Below, one piece after another: positions 1 through 9,094 of a DNA stretch of 64,000 bases. Under the pieces are notes generated by a model, which saw only the letters and a list, made by a program, of their open reading frames with translations, searched no databases and was not told where the DNA came from. Position 1 is the first letter of the stretch; every line of letters begins with the position of its first letter. The position numbers were made by a program, and so were the translations under genes. The DNA is from Hymenobacter sublimis (GTDB lineage: Bacteria; Bacteroidota; Bacteroidia; Cytophagales; Hymenobacteraceae), in contig NZ_CP095848.1 in the NCBI RefSeq assembly GCF_023101345.1, positions 4,242,001-4,306,000 on the forward strand. The letters run 5' to 3'.

Positions 1-782
1 GAGCGCAGTAGCTGGCGGGCGGCATCTTGGTAGGGGTTGCGGGTATCGTTAGCGACGGCGCGCAGGGTGTTGCGGGCGGCGGTAATTTGTTGGTTGCGCC
101 AGTACGCCATGCCCAAGTGGTAGCGGGCCCGGCCGGCTAATTGGGAGCCAGACTGCATGGCCACGCGCCGCAGGAAGGGCTGGGCCGCCCGGATTTCCTC
201 TGTTCCTTCCTGGCTTAGCAGCATAATGCCGCTGTAGTAAAGCAGGGTATCTTGGCCCAGGCTGCTGGTAGGCACCCGTCGCAGGGCGTGCAACGCATCC
301 GTGTAGCGCCCGTCGCGGTACTGGCGCATGGCCTCGGCCAGCAAGGGGCGGCGGCTCTCGTTTACTACGTCGTCGGGCAGGCCGGCTTCGGGCACGTAGT
401 AGCGGGCCCAGGATGCTTCGGCTGAAGGGGCGCTGGGCCGTAGCACCAGCCACAAGGCCAGTAAAGCCACTACGCCCATCACTACAACGGCTCCCCACTG
501 CTGCTGGGTTTTGCGCTGGCGCCGCCGGATGCGGGTTAGGGCATCCTGGCGCTGGTCCAGGCGGCGGTCGAGGGCTAGCAGGCGCTGGTGCAGGGTTTCG
601 TGGCCGGCCACCCAGCGCAAGTCGGCCGCCAACTGCTCGTAGGCCTGGTAGGCCCGGTACAAGTCTGGGTCCTGCTCAAGGCGCTTTTCAAAGGCGGCCT
701 GTTCAGGGGGCGTCATCTGGCCATCGGCGAAGCGTTCCAGCTCTTCCAGGTAAGGGCGCAGGTCGAAGGCAGGCGGCGTCAT
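1..782 (-). CDS. Membrane-anchored anti-sigma/TPR-like protein (partial, 3' end outside window)
   Basis: An uninterrupted minus-strand frame runs from an ATG at 782 to the left edge, so the C-terminus is missing; about 260 residues are visible. The N-terminal ~55 residues (LRPYLEELERFADGQMTPPE and on) resemble the short helical zinc-finger-less anti-sigma region common in Bacteroidota. One transmembrane helix follows at ~97-113 (GAVVVMGVVALLALWLVL). The rest is helical and TPR-like, with repeats such as AMRQYRDGRYTDALHALRRV and RARYHLGMAYWRNQQITAA. The gene lies 111 bp downstream of a sigma-70-like gene on the same strand, so a membrane-tethered regulator of that factor is the likely role. 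Its function is inferred from architecture and context. Confidence 0.7.
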   Translation of the reverse strand, partial: MTPPAFDLRPYLEELERFADGQMTPPEQAAFEKRLEQDPDLYRAYQAYEQLAADLRWVAGHETLHQRLLALDRRLDQRQDALTRIRRRQRKTQQQWGAVVVMGVVALLALWLVLRPSAPSAEASWARYYVPEAGLPDDVVNESRRPLLAEAMRQYRDGRYTDALHALRRVPTSSLGQDTLLYYSGIMLLSQEGTEEIRAAQPFLRRVAMQSGSQLAGRARYHLGMAYWRNQQITAARNTLRAVANDTRNPYQDAARQLLR

Positions 783-893
783 GAGAAAGTAAAACCGGGA
801 AGCAAACGCACCAGAGACAACCGCCGGCGCGTCAGCAGAAAAACAAAGTTGGCGAATCGGGGGCTAAGCTACGCAGAAGCAGGCAGCCCGCGG

Positions 894-1406
894 CTACGCA
901 CCCGCCGCTTCGGCCCGCACCCGCAGCTCGTAGAGCTTGCGCAGGCAGGCGGCTTTCTGCAGGCGGGCCACGTTGGCGTTTGCAAAGCCCATCTTACCGG
1001 CCACCTTCTCGAAGTTGTAGCCCCGGAAGTAGAAGTACATCAGCATTTTCTGACAGTCGAGGCCGAGCTGCTGAAACAGCGCCAATAGTTGTTGGCGCCG
1101 GCTGGCCTCGTTTTTGGGCAGAATTTCAGTGGTATGGGCCGAGCGGATTTTCTCGTCGGCCAGTCCGTACACGTAGGCCCGCACATCCGGGGGTAGCTTG
1201 GTCAGGCGCCCATCGGATACCTGGTCGTAGAAGGTAACTAGCACCGCGCGCAGCAACTCATGGGCCGCGGCGGGTGCCAATTGGTGCTGCCGCCGAGCCC
1301 AGCGGGCGAATAAGTCGCGGTTCTGCTCATAGAAGGTAATCAGGTACGACTGATTACCAATCCGCAGACTGGTCAGGACTTCGGCAAGCTGTTGGGGCGA
1401 GTTCAT
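894..1406 (-). CDS. RNA polymerase sigma-70-like (ECF-type) factor
   Basis: A 170-residue protein when started at the ATG at 1406 (MNSPQQLAEVL). The frame is open upstream to 1514, but that extension looks non-coding. The C-terminal part (LDCQKMLMYFYFRGYNFEKV, then AGKMGFANANVARLQKAACL) matches the region-4 helix-turn-helix typical of Bacteroidota ECF-like factors, which normally read 'CQ.LL..FY......EIA..LGY.NA.VAK.QK..CL..L'. Region 2 is weak, which is usual for this group. It would direct RNA polymerase to a small regulon. The next gene on the strand encodes a membrane-anchored, anti-sigma-like TPR protein, which supports a two-gene signalling unit. Confidence 0.75.
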   Translation of the reverse strand: MNSPQQLAEVLTSLRIGNQSYLITFYEQNRDLFARWARRQHQLAPAAAHELLRAVLVTFYDQVSDGRLTKLPPDVRAYVYGLADEKIRSAHTTEILPKNEASRRQQLLALFQQLGLDCQKMLMYFYFRGYNFEKVAGKMGFANANVARLQKAACLRKLYELRVRAEAAGA

Positions 1407-1583
1407 TCGGCAAGTAACACGTAAGTAGCCACACGGCGCAAGCACTACGACAAAATGACCGGACCAATTCAACTCGGTAGGGAGTAGCGTGGGCAGGCCG
1501 ATCTGCCGGAGCACTTACCCTCGGCCCGTAATAGCTGAGTTTTCTGGCTGCTAGTGAGGCTGCCGGTGGGTACCCCTTTCCCG

Positions 1584-1618
1584 GAAAAAAAGAAGGCTAC
1601 CCACACGGGTAGCCTTCT
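1584..1618 (-). terminator. Rho-independent terminator of the GH64 gene
   Basis: A perfect 12-bp stem (1591-1602 with 1607-1618, loop ACAC) is followed on the minus strand by a run of seven T (A on the plus strand, 1584-1590). It lies 22 bp past the stop of the GH64 gene, so transcription of that gene probably ends here. Confidence 0.88.
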
Positions 1619-1639
1619 GTACCGAAGCGCAAAGCCCCC

Positions 1640-3886
1640 TTACTTCGCGAAGCGGTGGGTAATTGTCTGTTGGTCTTTCGTGCGCACCACCAGCAGGTAC
1701 ATGCCTGCCCGCAGGGCGCTAATCTCGGCCGTTCCCTCATCGAAGGCGCCGGTAGCTACAGTGCGGCCCTGCATGTCTACGATGCGGTACTGACTGCCAG
1801 CCAGGCTTAGATTGCCGCCACTTAGGCGCAGGCGGTTTACTACCGGGTTGGGGTAGAGCTGGGTGCCGGCCGTAGCGGCTTCGGGCGCTGCCGCGGTTAT
1901 AGTCGCGGGGCGGGCTGCCGTGGCCCGCGTAATCCGAATCCAGTTAATGTTCCAACCGCCGGTCTGGGCGAATACGCCGAAGTTGTAGGTGCCGGCATTC
2001 ACCGTTACGGTTCTCGATACGGTCGTCCAGTTCTGCCAGCCGCCGGTGGCCGGAATGGTGGTGTTGCCCAGCTGAATAGCACCGGCATTTAAGTCTGACG
2101 ACACGGTACCGCCGCTGGGGCTGGCTACCCGGTACTCAATGGTATAGGTACCGGTGGTTGGGAAGTTGATGGCGTTGAATACCAGGTAGTCATTGGCATC
2201 TACGAAGCCCATGTTTTGTCCGCCGCCGGTATCGGTGGTGGTTTCTACCGTCATGCCGCTGTTCACGTTAGCAGCTTCGGCCTGCAGCAGTACGCTAAAG
2301 GTAGAAGTGGTAGTGGCGCGCACCCGCAAGGAGGTGGTCTTGTCGTTCCAGTTGCTGGTTCCCAGGGGGTTGTTTACCAGGCAGGCGTTGCCGGCGCTAC
2401 CCACCGTGAGGGTGCCGCCCGTGAAGTTGTCGTTTTCATATAGTACTACCTCGTAGCCAGCATTTACCCTCAGGGAAGACACGTCATCATTGAGGATGCC
2501 CCGGCTTTGCAGCGCGGCTAGGTTATAGTTGCCGGCGGGCAGGGCCACGGCCGTGCCCGTGTAGTTGCAGTCCTTGTACACGGTAGCCACGCCGGTAGCG
2601 GGTGGTGGCGTGGTTGTGGTGCCGGCGTAACCGCCGAAGGTGGCAACAACCTTGGTGGGCTGGGGCGTGTGCAAGGTCGCCGATTGGTCGTTCACGTCGT
2701 CGTAAGCAAAGCCGTAGCTGAGGTTATCCACGCTGATGCCAGGCAGGTGCCAGAAGCGGGCGTAGTAGTTGGCCGGGGCGGCCTGGTAGTATTTGCTGGC
2801 ATCGTACCAGTTCTGCTGGCCGGGAGCGGCAGTGGTTACGTCCACTACGTGGCGGTTAATGGCGGCCGTCATTTGGGCTTGCACTACTAGGTCACAGTCC
2901 CCGTCGCCGACGCGGTTGTCGAGCAAGCCTTTGCCCTCAAAGGCCATTTGGGTGGTGGGGCGGCCGTTGATAATGCCCGTGCGGCCCGCAAAAGCACCCG
3001 ACTGGCCCACTACCGTCAGCCGGTCGTTGGCGTCCACGCGGCCCTTGAACACGCCCGCGTTGCCGGCGTAGAAAATCAGGTCCGTGGTCTTGTACTTGTT
3101 CCAGATGGCGTCGATATAGCTCTTGAAGTAGTTGCCGTAGGGGCCGGGGGTAGTGCCGTTGGTGCCATCGGCAAAGGCGGCCGTTTTGGCTGGGAAGGTG
3201 ATTTCGCCGGTGGCGTTGTTCACCGTGCCCTGAAACTCAGCGGGTACGTTGGCTTTGTAGGCGGCCACAATGTCGGCGGCCGTTTTCAGTTCCCCGGTGC
3301 GCTTCTGGTAGCCGCCCGCCCCGAACAGCTCTAGGCCCATGGGGTAGCGGAAAGCATCCACGCGGGTAGTATTGCCGAAGAACCCGTACTGGTTGTTGGT
3401 CAGCTCCACAAACTCGTACATGATGTCCCGGTTCGGATCATTCGGGTTCAGGGGGTTAGGGGCCGCGTAGCCCGAGGGCGCCCCCGACGAGCCAAAGAAG
3501 TACAGGTAGAGCTGCTGCCCCCGCGAGATAAACACCCGGCACCCCGCAATGTAGGGCAGGGTAAAGGTCTTGTTCGGAATGCTGCTCAGCCGGGTAAAAC
3601 AGGCCGCGTACTTGGAGTTGCTGCCGGGCCCGGTGTTGCCGTTGTAGGTCGGGCCCGTTACGGTATTGTAGGAGGAGCTCATGGGGAGCACCTGGCTGTT
3701 GGCGGCATTTATCCAGACGTGGTTGCCGGCCCCATCAATGCCCACAATGGCCACGTACAGGTCCGTGTCGGGGAAGGGTGAGTTGTTGGCAATGGTAAAC
3801 GGAATACTACCCTGGGCCCAGGCCCCGCAGGGCAGTAAGGCACTCAGCCAGAGGAGAATGAGGGAATAGAGAGTACGCTTTTTCAT
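1640..3886 (-). CDS. Secreted GH64 beta-1,3-glucanase with beta/gamma-crystallin, CBM6 and T9SS domains
   Basis: 748 residues from the ATG at 3886, chosen because MKKRTLYSLILLWL begins a clean signal peptide (cut after AWA, ~24). Domains in order: GH64 thaumatin-like catalytic domain ~25-418, a TTTTPPP linker, a beta/gamma-crystallin-like domain ~434-524, a CBM6-type domain ~532-654 (QAEAANVNSG, then GWNINWIRI), and a T9SS type A sorting domain ~676-748 (LYPNPVVNRL). The GH64 catalytic pair appears kept: Glu161 in FVELT and Asp177 in TRVDAF, 16 residues apart as in Streptomyces laminaripentaose-producing enzymes. It should hydrolyse beta-1,3-glucan outside the cell. It stands alone, with its own terminator, about 17 kb from the SusCD glucan locus. 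Confidence 0.92.
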   Translation of the reverse strand: MKKRTLYSLILLWLSALLPCGAWAQGSIPFTIANNSPFPDTDLYVAIVGIDGAGNHVWINAANSQVLPMSSSYNTVTGPTYNGNTGPGSNSKYAACFTRLSSIPNKTFTLPYIAGCRVFISRGQQLYLYFFGSSGAPSGYAAPNPLNPNDPNRDIMYEFVELTNNQYGFFGNTTRVDAFRYPMGLELFGAGGYQKRTGELKTAADIVAAYKANVPAEFQGTVNNATGEITFPAKTAAFADGTNGTTPGPYGNYFKSYIDAIWNKYKTTDLIFYAGNAGVFKGRVDANDRLTVVGQSGAFAGRTGIINGRPTTQMAFEGKGLLDNRVGDGDCDLVVQAQMTAAINRHVVDVTTAAPGQQNWYDASKYYQAAPANYYARFWHLPGISVDNLSYGFAYDDVNDQSATLHTPQPTKVVATFGGYAGTTTTPPPATGVATVYKDCNYTGTAVALPAGNYNLAALQSRGILNDDVSSLRVNAGYEVVLYENDNFTGGTLTVGSAGNACLVNNPLGTSNWNDKTTSLRVRATTTSTFSVLLQAEAANVNSGMTVETTTDTGGGQNMGFVDANDYLVFNAINFPTTGTYTIEYRVASPSGGTVSSDLNAGAIQLGNTTIPATGGWQNWTTVSRTVTVNAGTYNFGVFAQTGGWNINWIRITRATAARPATITAAAPEAATAGTQLYPNPVVNRLRLSGGNLSLAGSQYRIVDMQGRTVATGAFDEGTAEISALRAGMYLLVVRTKDQQTITHRFAK

Positions 3887-4363
3887 AGATGAAATGGTTG
3901 TGGTGGGAAGAGAGAAACAAGCACACCGGTCCCGACTACCCGTTGAAAGGGTAGGAGGCAAGCAGGTGTGTAAGAGCAGAACAGGAGCGGGAGAGGGTCC
4001 GGGCGCCAGGCGCCACTACCCAGAGTTGACAGTGACTCCGGGGCAGTAGGACAATGGCAATGTAGGTGGGTTTTGCAGGGAAGAACAACGCCCTTTTTTC
4101 CAGCCTACCGAGCCTGCAACGCTTACTGCGCACCTACGCCTGCCGTTAGGGCACATAGCCGGGGCGTTCTGTTTGCGCCGTGGGCCGTAAGCGCACGCCC
4201 AAAATTGCAGTTACTGCACACGTTATGAGCCGACTACCTCACCATCACATGCCTAAATTTTGTACTTACTGGCCGGTCGTTTCACCCCGAGCAGCCAAGG
4301 GCCTAGGCTACCCTGCTCGGCAACCTCATTACCTCATCAGGTTTTACGCTTACCTTTGAAGCC
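3887..4363. other. Intergenic region between divergent GH64 and glyA genes
   Basis: 477 bp with no convincing gene. It must hold the GH64 promoter (minus) and does hold the glyA promoter at its right end. A small hairpin with CTACCC/GGGTAG arms lies at ~3938-3956. I see no clear minus-strand TAnnTTTG box for GH64. Confidence 0.6.
4351..4358 (+). promoter_or_regulatory. -7 box (TACCTTTG) of glyA
   Basis: An exact match to the Bacteroidota -7 consensus TAnnTTTG. Its last base is only 5 nt before the glyA ATG at 4364, so the transcript would be leaderless or nearly so. Confidence 0.6.
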
Positions 4364-5656
4364 ATGGAAACGCAAGCCCCCACCCTCGCCCTCGATACCG
4401 CCGTCTTCGACCTGATTCAGAAGGAGAAAGAGCGCCAAACCCACGGTCTTGAACTCATTGCCTCCGAGAACTATGTGTCGGAGCACGTGATGCGGGCTCA
4501 GGGCTCCATTCTCACCAACAAATACGCCGAGGGCCTGCCCGGCAAGCGCTACTACGGCGGCTGCGAAATCGTGGATCAGATTGAGCAGCTGGCCATCGAC
4601 CGGGCCAAGGAGCTGTTCGGGGTAGAGTGGGTGAACGTGCAGCCCCACTCGGGGGCCCAGGCCAACGCGGCCGTGATGCTGGCCGTGCTCAACCCCGGCG
4701 ACAAAATTCTGGGCTTCGACCTGAGCCACGGCGGCCACCTGACCCACGGCTCGCCGGTGAACTTTTCGGGCAAGCTCTACCAGCCTACCTTCTACGGGGT
4801 GGAGCGCGAAACTGGCCTCATTGACTGGGACAAGGTAAAGGAAACCGCCCGCCGGGAGCAGCCTAAGCTCATCATTTGCGGGGCCTCAGCCTACTCCCGC
4901 GACTGGAACTACCAGGCCCTGCGCGAAGCCGCCGACGAGGTAGGCGCCCTGCTGCTGGCCGATATTTCGCATCCTTCCGGCCTGATTGCCAAGGGCTTGC
5001 TGAATAACCCCTTCGATTACTGCCACATCGTAACGACGACGACCCACAAAACCCTGCGCGGCCCCCGCGGCGGCCTGATTTTGCTGGGCAAGGACTTCGA
5101 GAACCCCTTCGGCTTGAAAACGCCCAAGGGCGAAATCCGGATGATGAGCAGCCTGCTCGACAGCGCCGTATTCCCCGGCACCCAGGGCGGCCCCTTGGAG
5201 CACGTTATCGGGGCGAAGGCGGTAGCGTTCGGCGAGGCCCTGAGCGACGCCTACACTGACTACACCCACCAGGTTATCAAGAACGCCCAGGCCCTGGCCG
5301 GCGCTTTCGTGGAGCGCGGCTACCAAATTATTTCCGGCGGCACCGATAACCACCTGATGCTCATTGATCTGCGCAGCAAGGGCCTGACCGGCAAACTGGC
5401 CGAAAACACTCTTATCAAGGCCGACATCACCATCAACAAGAACATGGTGCCCTTCGATGACAAGTCGCCCTTCGTGACCAGCGGCATGCGCATCGGCTCG
5501 GCCGCCGTAACTACCCGTGGCCTCAAGGAAACCGACATGGCCCGCATCGTGGGGTTCATTGATGAGGTGCTGACCCACAACGCCGACGATGCCCGCCTGG
5601 CCCGGGTGCGCGGCGAAATCAACGAGTGGATGCAGCAGTATCCGCTTTTCGCTTAG
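4364..5656 (+). CDS. glyA: Serine hydroxymethyltransferase
   Basis: 430 residues, full length for the family. It interconverts serine and glycine with transfer of a one-carbon unit to tetrahydrofolate, in the cytoplasm, as a PLP enzyme. The hallmark SHMT features are present: LELIASENYVS near the N-terminus, GGHLTHGSPVNFSG in the cofactor and substrate region, and the PLP lysine in TTTTHKTLRGPRGG at Lys229, the same number as in E. coli GlyA. A strong TACCTTTG box sits directly before the ATG. The gene is followed by a GTGA-rich inverted-arm intergenic element and tatC, and appears to be transcribed on its own. Confidence 0.98.
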   Translation: METQAPTLALDTAVFDLIQKEKERQTHGLELIASENYVSEHVMRAQGSILTNKYAEGLPGKRYYGGCEIVDQIEQLAIDRAKELFGVEWVNVQPHSGAQANAAVMLAVLNPGDKILGFDLSHGGHLTHGSPVNFSGKLYQPTFYGVERETGLIDWDKVKETARREQPKLIICGASAYSRDWNYQALREAADEVGALLLADISHPSGLIAKGLLNNPFDYCHIVTTTTHKTLRGPRGGLILLGKDFENPFGLKTPKGEIRMMSSLLDSAVFPGTQGGPLEHVIGAKAVAFGEALSDAYTDYTHQVIKNAQALAGAFVERGYQIISGGTDNHLMLIDLRSKGLTGKLAENTLIKADITINKNMVPFDDKSPFVTSGMRIGSAAVTTRGLKETDMARIVGFIDEVLTHNADDARLARVRGEINEWMQQYPLFA

Positions 5657-5659
5657 CGG

Positions 5660-5812
5660 TGAAATGGTGAAATAGTGAGGTGGTGGGTTCGGTCCGGGAA
5701 ATCAGGCTGAACCCATCTTCTTGCCCCGTTTTTTCGTTTGTTTCTTGCCGCTTGTTCCGAGCCGGCTGGTTTACTCACCATTTCGCCACTTCACTATTCA
5801 CCATTTCACTCA
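5660..5812. repeat. GTGA-rich inverted-arm intergenic element, locus 1 (glyA/tatC)
   Basis: The left arm (5660-5690) is made of GTGAAATGG-like units starting 3 bp after the glyA stop. The inverse arm (5774-5812, CACCATTTC-like units) runs up to the GTG proposed as the tatC start. The ~80 bp between them is unlike the other copies. The same arms recur at five further places in this window. Confidence 0.6.
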
Positions 5813-6670
5813 GTGGATCCAACTCAACCCGCGCTGGGCGACCAGCAGGAAATGTCTTTTATCGACCACCTGGAAGCCCTACGCTGGCACATTATCCGGG
5901 CGGCTATTGCGGTGGTGCTTTTTGCTTTGGTGGCTTTCTTCTCCAAAGACTTCCTGTTTCACGACCTGATTCTGGGGCCTTCCCGCGCCGACTTCTGGAC
6001 CTACCGGATGTTTTGCCGGGCCGGCGAGTGGCTGCACGCGCCCAGCTTGTGCATCGATAAAATTGGCTTCGTGATTCAGAACCGCGAAATGAGCGGGCAG
6101 CTGACCATGCACATCAGCACCTCTTTTATCGTGGGGTTGGTGCTGGGCTTTCCCTACCTGTTCTGGGAGCTGTGGCGTTTTATCAAGCCGGGCCTGTATC
6201 CGCACGAGCGGCAAAACTCCCAGGGCGCCGTGTTTTTTGTGTCGGTGCTATTTGCTATCGGGCTGCTGTTCGGCTACTACATTGCCGCGCCCATGAGCAT
6301 CCAGTTCTTGGCCAACTACGTGGTAGACCCTACCATTGAAAACCAGATGGACATGCAGAGCTACATCAGTACGCTCACAACCATGTCGCTTTCCTGCGCC
6401 TTCGTGTTCGAGCTGCCCATGATTGTGTTCTTCCTGGCCAAGGCCGGGCTGATTACGCCCGAAATCATGCGGGTGTACCGCAAGCATGCCATCGTGGTCA
6501 TCCTGGTAATTGCGGCCGTCATTACGCCTCCCGATGTGTCGGCCCAGATTATTGTAACCATTCCCATCATTCTGCTTTACGAGCTGAGCATCAACATTGC
6601 CCGCGTTGTAAGCCGGGGCCGTACGGCGGCCCTCAATGCCCAGTTAGCCGAAAATCACGGGGTAGCGTAA
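5813..6670 (+). CDS. tatC: Sec-independent protein translocase TatC
   Basis: 285 residues from the GTG at 5813 (reading DPTQPALGDQQEMSFIDHLE), or 272 from the ATG at 5852. Upstream sequence in the same frame is the repeat arm, so longer starts are unlikely. The core SFIDHLEALRWHIIRA is the conserved TatC N-terminus, where the signal-peptide twin-arginine recognition site lies. Six membrane helices follow, with the typical FPYLFWELWRFIKPGLYPHE segment. Bacteroidota TatC carries an insertion after helix 1, seen here as RADFWTYRMFCRAGEWLHAP. It exports folded proteins across the inner membrane with TatA, which is not in this window. Confidence 0.96.
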   Translation: MDPTQPALGDQQEMSFIDHLEALRWHIIRAAIAVVLFALVAFFSKDFLFHDLILGPSRADFWTYRMFCRAGEWLHAPSLCIDKIGFVIQNREMSGQLTMHISTSFIVGLVLGFPYLFWELWRFIKPGLYPHERQNSQGAVFFVSVLFAIGLLFGYYIAAPMSIQFLANYVVDPTIENQMDMQSYISTLTTMSLSCAFVFELPMIVFFLAKAGLITPEIMRVYRKHAIVVILVIAAVITPPDVSAQIIVTIPIILLYELSINIARVVSRGRTAALNAQLAENHGVA

Positions 6671-6693
6671 CCCATCATAAGCTAGTGGCTACC

Positions 6694-6737
6694 ATGTGCT
6701 GATGTGCTCTGAAAATGGCTGCATCAGCACATGTTTC
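6694..6737 (+). terminator. Hairpin after tatC
   Basis: A perfect 11-bp stem, ATGTGCTGATG (6694-6704) with CATCAGCACAT (6722-6732), followed by GTTTCGTTT. It fits a weak terminator between tatC and rpiB. Confidence 0.5.
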
Positions 6738-6794
6738 GTTTAAGCCGGTTGGGTACCGGCGCCCTGTTCATTTCCACTCTTTCCCTGATAGTAT

Positions 6795-7223
6795 ATGAAA
6801 ATTGCCATCGGCTCCGACCACGCCGGCTTCGAGCAGAAGCAAATGCTGCTGCAATGGCTGCGCGACAACGGCTACGAGGTCCAGGACTTCGGCACGCATT
6901 CCGCTGACTCCGTAGACTACCCCGACTATGTGCATCCCCTAGCGTCGGCCGTGGAGCGTGGCGAGTTTGAGCAGGGCATTTTGCTCTGCGGCTCGGCTAA
7001 CGGCGTCTGCATCACGGCCAACAAGCACCAAGGCATCCGGGCCGGCTTGGCCTGGGAGCCGGAGGTAGCCAGCCTCATCCGCCAGCACAACAACGCCAAT
7101 GTGCTGTGCGTCCCGGCCCGCTTCGTCGACGCAGAAACCGCCCGCGCCATCGTCAGCCAATTCTTGAACACCGCCTTTGAAGGCGGCCGCCACCAAACCC
7201 GCGTTGATAAAATCAACTTGTGA
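6795..7223 (+). CDS. rpiB: Ribose-5-phosphate isomerase B
   Basis: 142 residues, normal for the RpiB/LacAB family. It interconverts ribose 5-phosphate and ribulose 5-phosphate in the pentose phosphate pathway. The N-terminus MKIAIGSDHAGFEQK and the loop LLCGSANGVCITANKHQGIR carry the usual substrate-binding residues (SDHAG, CG, NK..GIR); the classical CGTGIG loop is here CGSANG, a common Bacteroidota form. It sits 124 bp after tatC with a hairpin between, so probably has its own promoter. A nested palindromic element separates its stop from the convergent membrane-protein gene. Confidence 0.95.
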   Translation: MKIAIGSDHAGFEQKQMLLQWLRDNGYEVQDFGTHSADSVDYPDYVHPLASAVERGEFEQGILLCGSANGVCITANKHQGIRAGLAWEPEVASLIRQHNNANVLCVPARFVDAETARAIVSQFLNTAFEGGRHQTRVDKINL

Positions 7224-7227
7224 GAGG

Positions 7228-7448
7228 GTAAGGTTGTGAGTTGGTGAATGAGTGCAGGTCATGGCGAGGAGGCACGACGACGCTATCCTTCCTCTCTTCT
7301 GTGAATAGCCTAGAAACGAGACAAGCCCTTGACGTCAGCACGGATGTCAAGGGCTTGTCACAGTAGAAGGGGTAGTACCCTGGATAAAACAGATGGTGTC
7401 GGTACCCTCGCCATGATAATGTCCTACTTCACTCAATCACCATCTCAC
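7228..7448. repeat. GTGA-rich inverted-arm element with nested palindromes, locus 2 (rpiB/membrane protein)
   Basis: The outer GTGA arms are 7232-7252 and ~7426-7448. Inside are GTCATGGCGAGG (7258-7269) and its inverse near 7405-7415, and a perfect 14-bp core hairpin GACAAGCCCTTGAC (7320-7333) with its inverse at 7346-7359. The element fills the gap between two convergent genes. The same core is found at 36855-36890 and 38683-38742. Confidence 0.8.
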
Positions 7449-8938
7449 CGCTGCAGGCGGTAGACGCCGGGGGTGTTGGTGGGCTGGTAGTGGCTGAAGA
7501 TGCCGGGCACTTTGTATTGCAGCTCCGGCAGCAGCCCGGCTTGGTCGATGAGATATTGAGGCGGGGCGGCGTGGAAGTTGTGCGCCAGCCGGAATACGGC
7601 GTCGTATTCGCGCAGGTGCCCGAAGTCAACCTGGGCCAGCCCCCAGTCGAGGTAGGGCGTCGCCAAGCGGTTATGCAGGTAGGGCCGTTGGTCGGGGCCG
7701 AGCACGAGCAGGCGCTGACCCCGCAGGAAGTCGTAGCGCGGATTGGGCTGCACGGCGTAGCGGCTCTCGGCCGGAATCTGCACAATTTGCTCCAGGTGCA
7801 GCACGGCCCGGTACCGCACCACCACCACGACCCCAATTACCAGCAGCAGCAGCAGCTCCGGCAGCCAGCGTCGCTGGGCTTTCTGCCAGAGAAACAAGCT
7901 GAAGTACGTGAGTGGCGGCAGCAGCAGCACCAGCGTGCCAGTAGCCATGCCCCGGCCCACTGCCGCAATAGCCACCGCCACCACCAGCCACACCAGCATT
8001 AGCTGCAGGAATTTCACCTGAAACACCAGGCCCAGGGAAGTAGTGAAGCTGCGCCCGATGCCCAACAGCACCAGCAGCCCCGGCAGCACCAGCAGGCGCA
8101 GCAGCACCCAGAGCGGGAGCCCGTCGGTTTCGTGCACCCGCCCCTGCAGGGTAGGCTGCAAATGAAACTGGGCAAAATCGGGCAAGGATTCCGTGTAGAG
8201 GAAAAAGGTGGTGGCTACCGCGTACGGAAACAGGAAGCCGCACACCAGCAGCAGAAAACTACGGAAGGAATTGGCCGCAAACACGATGACGGCAAACAAG
8301 CCTACCAGCAGAAACAGCGCCAGCGGCAGGTAGCACAGCGCCCCCACGCCCACCAGAAAGCCAGCCCGAAACAGGCGGCGGTTATCGTACCCTTCCCGGG
8401 AGGTAGGCAGCAGGGCGCTCAGGGCAGCAATCAGAAAGGAGTGGCCCAGCAGCAGCGGCGACATGGTGTCCAGGTCGGTGGTCAGGCTGCCGATGAGCAG
8501 GTAGGTGAGGGCCCCCACGTAGCCGCGCTCGGGGTGCACATCGGCCCGGTTCAGCACGAAGTTGAAGCGCAGGGCCTGGAACGCCAGCAGCAACAGGGCC
8601 AGAATGCGGTAGAGCCACACCGGCCGGCTCCCAACAAAATCAAGCGCCCCAAACAACGCTGCCGACAAAGGCGCGGTGCTATCGTATAAGTCGCGGTAGA
8701 GCAGGGCGCCTTCGTGCAGCCGCTCGCCCACCAGCAGGGCCCGCAGCTCCACGGGGGTAAGGGCAATGCCCAGCCACAGCAACGGCAGCCGGAGCGCCAG
8801 CAGCAGCAGCAGCAAGGCGAACAGGCGGGTGGGCAGGGAGCTTTTAAAGAATTGCAGCAAGGAAGTAAGACCTGAGACGTAGGCGGAGAAAACCGAAGCG
8901 AAAAGTAAAAGTACGGCATCCGGCGTCGCGCTAGGCAC
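7445..8938 (-). CDS. Polytopic membrane protein, possibly DUF6427-like
   Basis: 497 residues from the ATG at 8938; a TTG at 8860 (reading LLQFFKSSLPTRL) would give 471 residues and a more typical start. About twelve hydrophobic segments fill the protein. After helix 1, LVGERLHEGALLYRDLYDST resembles the loop of GT-C-type membrane glycosyltransferases. A C-terminal soluble tail of ~110 residues follows. Its opening resembles the Bacteroidota family DUF6427, but I am not sure of the assignment. No function can be given; a role in the cell envelope is a guess. Confidence 0.7.
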   Translation of the reverse strand: MPSATPDAVLLLFASVFSAYVSGLTSLLQFFKSSLPTRLFALLLLLLALRLPLLWLGIALTPVELRALLVGERLHEGALLYRDLYDSTAPLSAALFGALDFVGSRPVWLYRILALLLLAFQALRFNFVLNRADVHPERGYVGALTYLLIGSLTTDLDTMSPLLLGHSFLIAALSALLPTSREGYDNRRLFRAGFLVGVGALCYLPLALFLLVGLFAVIVFAANSFRSFLLLVCGFLFPYAVATTFFLYTESLPDFAQFHLQPTLQGRVHETDGLPLWVLLRLLVLPGLLVLLGIGRSFTTSLGLVFQVKFLQLMLVWLVVAVAIAAVGRGMATGTLVLLLPPLTYFSLFLWQKAQRRWLPELLLLLVIGVVVVVRYRAVLHLEQIVQIPAESRYAVQPNPRYDFLRGQRLLVLGPDQRPYLHNRLATPYLDWGLAQVDFGHLREYDAVFRLAHNFHAAPPQYLIDQAGLLPELQYKVPGIFSHYQPTNTPGVYRLQR

Positions 8939-9077
8939 GGGCCCGGCGTTGCGTCAGTAACGTGGCTTCTACCTGCCTTAAGCTCACAGTACTGCCGCGG
9001 TGCTAGCCTGGCTAACTATTTTCAGCTCCTTCCGCCCTCATCACCAATTACCTACTGACTTAATCACCCTCAACCGG

Positions 9078-9085
9078 TATCTTTG
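9078..9085 (+). promoter_or_regulatory. -7 box (TATCTTTG) of rbfA
   Basis: An exact TAnnTTTG match ending 9 nt before the rbfA ATG at 9095, giving a very short or absent 5' leader. Confidence 0.6.
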
Positions 9086-9094
9086 CCGATTCTT

